Assembly: GCA_017619905.1 (NCBI GenBank)
Contig: JAFZRK010000107.1
Coordinates: 1 to 26,359 of the forward strand
Length of the DNA: 26,359 bases
Reading direction: 5' to 3'
Origin: Bacillota bacterium
GTDB taxonomy: Bacteria > Bacillota > Clostridia > Peptostreptococcales > Anaerovoracaceae
Shown here: positions 25,155-26,359 of the stretch, in pieces
Layout: the number at the start of each line of letters is the position of its first letter
Position numbering within the stretch: the first letter of the stretch is position 1
The notes under the pieces: generated by a model
Databases searched by the model: none
What the model saw: the letters and a program-made list of their open reading frames with translations, nothing else
What the model was told of the DNA's origin: nothing
Made by a program: the position numbers and the translations under genes

Positions 25155-26041
25155 TGAGTAAGAAAAACGATTACGATCCTTCCGAGATCAAGCGGGCAAT
25201 GGGTATGACGGCCAAGAACCGCGTCAGCAACACGGTGATTTACGTGGTCCTCGTGATCATGAGCATCGTCTGGCTGATCCCGTTCTTCTGCATAGTGTTC
25301 CAGTCGTTCAGGTGCGAGTCCACCTGGATGGCGGGCTACGTGTTCCCGACCAAGTGGGGCCTGGACAACTACATAAACCTCGCCAAGACAGATTTCTGGA
25401 AATGGTACACCAACACCTTCATCATCGCGGTGGTCGTGGCGGTGTTCCAGACCATAATAGTGCTCTGCATGAGTTACACCCTTAGCCGCTTCCGCTTCAA
25501 GATGAGAAAAGGCCTCATGAAGTTTATGCTGGTGCTTGGTCTGTTCCCCGGAATGCTGACGATGATCATACTCTACAGAGTATTGAAAGATCTGAACATG
25601 ACGCAGGCGAACGCGGTGCCCGGCCTCATACTGGTGTACATAGCGTCGTCCGGAATGGGCTACTATGTGTCGAAGGGCTTCTTCGATACGGTGCCCAAGA
25701 CGCTGGACGAAGCCGCCAGGATAGACGGAGCCACCAGGGCGCAGGTGCTCTGGAAGATAATACTCCCGATGGCAAAGCCGATAGTCATCTACACCGTACT
25801 TACCGCATTCATGGGACCCTGGGGCGACTTCGTGTTCGCAAGGTACATCTCCATGAATACGTCGGCAGGCATGAACGTGGCCGTAGGTCTGCAGAGCTGG
25901 CTGTCTCTGGACCAGATAAACAACCGGTACACCATGTTCTGCGCAGGCGGCGTAATAGTAGCCATACCCGTTACTATACTGTTCCTGTGCCTGCAGAAGT
26001 ACTATGTCGAAGGCGTCACCGGCGGAGCCGTGAAAGGATAA
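25154..26041 (+). CDS. Sugar ABC transporter permease, MalG type
   Basis: This permease of about 295 residues has six expected membrane helices and the EAA loop DEAARIDGATRAQVLWKIILPMAKP, typical of MalG/GanQ-like CUT1 transporters. The ATG at 25154 shares one base with the upstream stop (TGATG). GTG at 25151 is an alternative start that sits 7 nt from the GAGGAGG ribosome binding site (25137-25143), against 10 nt for the ATG. It works with the MalF-type permease, the binding protein and the ATPase that starts 9 nt downstream. Confidence 0.93.
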   Translation: MSKKNDYDPSEIKRAMGMTAKNRVSNTVIYVVLVIMSIVWLIPFFCIVFQSFRCESTWMAGYVFPTKWGLDNYINLAKTDFWKWYTNTFIIAVVVAVFQTIIVLCMSYTLSRFRFKMRKGLMKFMLVLGLFPGMLTMIILYRVLKDLNMTQANAVPGLILVYIASSGMGYYVSKGFFDTVPKTLDEAARIDGATRAQVLWKIILPMAKPIVIYTVLTAFMGPWGDFVFARYISMNTSAGMNVAVGLQSWLSLDQINNRYTMFCAGGVIVAIPVTILFLCLQKYYVEGVTGGAVKG

Positions 26042-26050
26042 GGTGCTGTT

Positions 26051-26359
26051 ATGGCAACTGTAAAATTAACGAATGTAGTAAAAATATACGACAACAACGT
26101 CACCGCGGTCCACGACTTCAACCTGGACATTGCGGATAAGGAGTTCGTGGTATTCGTAGGCCCCTCCGGCTGCGGAAAATCAACCACGCTGCGCATGATC
26201 GCGGGTCTGGAGGAGATATCCGGCGGAACCGTGGAGATCGACGGCGAAGTGGTCAACGACCTGCAGCCCAAGGACAGGAACATAGCGATGGTATTCCAGA
26301 ACTACGCCCTGTACCCGCACATGACCGTGTATGACAACATCGCGTTCTCGCTCAGGCTC
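26051..26359 (+). CDS. ABC transporter ATPase, MsmX/UgpC type, N-terminal part
   Basis: The gene is cut by the window end after 103 codons. It begins MATVKLTNVVKIYDNNVTAV and carries the Walker A loop GPSGCGKST (bases about 26160-26186) and the Q-loop VFQNYALYPHMTVYDNIAF, typical of carbohydrate-importer ATPases such as MsmX, MalK and UgpC. The family continues for some 260 residues with a C-terminal regulatory domain not visible here. It starts 9 nt after the MalG-type permease, with an AAGGTG just upstream, and should power this importer. MsmX-type proteins can also serve several transporters. Confidence 0.95.
   Translation, partial: MATVKLTNVVKIYDNNVTAVHDFNLDIADKEFVVFVGPSGCGKSTTLRMIAGLEEISGGTVEIDGEVVNDLQPKDRNIAMVFQNYALYPHMTVYDNIAFSLRL

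Overview
The window (26.4 kb, GC-rich, roughly mid-to-high 50s % by eye) looks like a chromosomal segment of a Gram-positive, Clostridia-type Firmicute, probably from a gut or other anaerobic glycan-rich habitat. The supporting signs are a SAM-I (S-box) riboswitch ahead of metK, the secA-prfB neighbourhood, strong AAGGAGG-type ribosome binding sites, surface glycoside hydrolases carried as lipoproteins, an ECF-type BioY, a zinc-type L31, and a MalE/MalF/MalG/MsmX-style sugar ABC transporter. Coding uses many ATA/ATC isoleucine codons and avoids TTA, CTA and TCA, which leaves very long but meaningless antisense ORFs. The species cannot be named from this alone.

Layout: (1) 1-1902 holds the end of a CapA-like protein, a hairpin terminator and a MATE exporter. 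(2) 1903-2202 is non-coding and holds a striking nested inverted-repeat element (1924-2066) and the rpmE promoter. (3) 2203-3702 is rpmE and an unrecognised 395-residue protein. (4) 3703-4062 is non-coding and holds a long palindrome, a promoter, two leader hairpins, a SAM-I riboswitch and its terminator. (5) 4063-11725 is a tight same-strand run, metK-lysC-secA-prfB-HAD phosphatase-zinc ribbon protein, closed by a strong terminator. prfB has the classic +1 programmed frameshift but lacks an in-frame stop where RF2 normally ends. (6) 11711-13350 is birA-bioY, driven by a promoter whose -35 box lies inside the preceding terminator and whose start codon sits almost at the predicted transcription start. 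(7) A second MATE exporter (minus strand) diverges from an MBOAT/SGNH polysaccharide O-acetylation-like pair. (8) Then come tRNA-Thr(CGT) and a bidirectional terminator. (9) 17197-26359 is a glycan-use region: a GH13 lipoprotein (minus strand), then a membrane protein of unknown function, a GH53 endo-beta-1,4-galactanase lipoprotein, a sugar-binding lipoprotein with a C-terminal SusE/SusF-like starch-binding module, two permeases, and the start of an MsmX-type ATPase cut by the window end.

How the parts fit: GH13 and GH53 would cut alpha-glucans and beta-1,4-galactans at the cell surface, and the ABC system would import oligosaccharides. The SAM riboswitch should lower metK-lysC expression when SAM is plentiful. 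Because the gaps to secA are only 9-12 nt, it may also touch secA and prfB unless internal promoters exist.

The points most worth a second look are the 1924-2066 structured element, the promoter/terminator overlaps with apparently leaderless genes, the two oddities of prfB, the SAM riboswitch ahead of secA-prfB, and the solute-binding protein fused to a starch-binding-like module.
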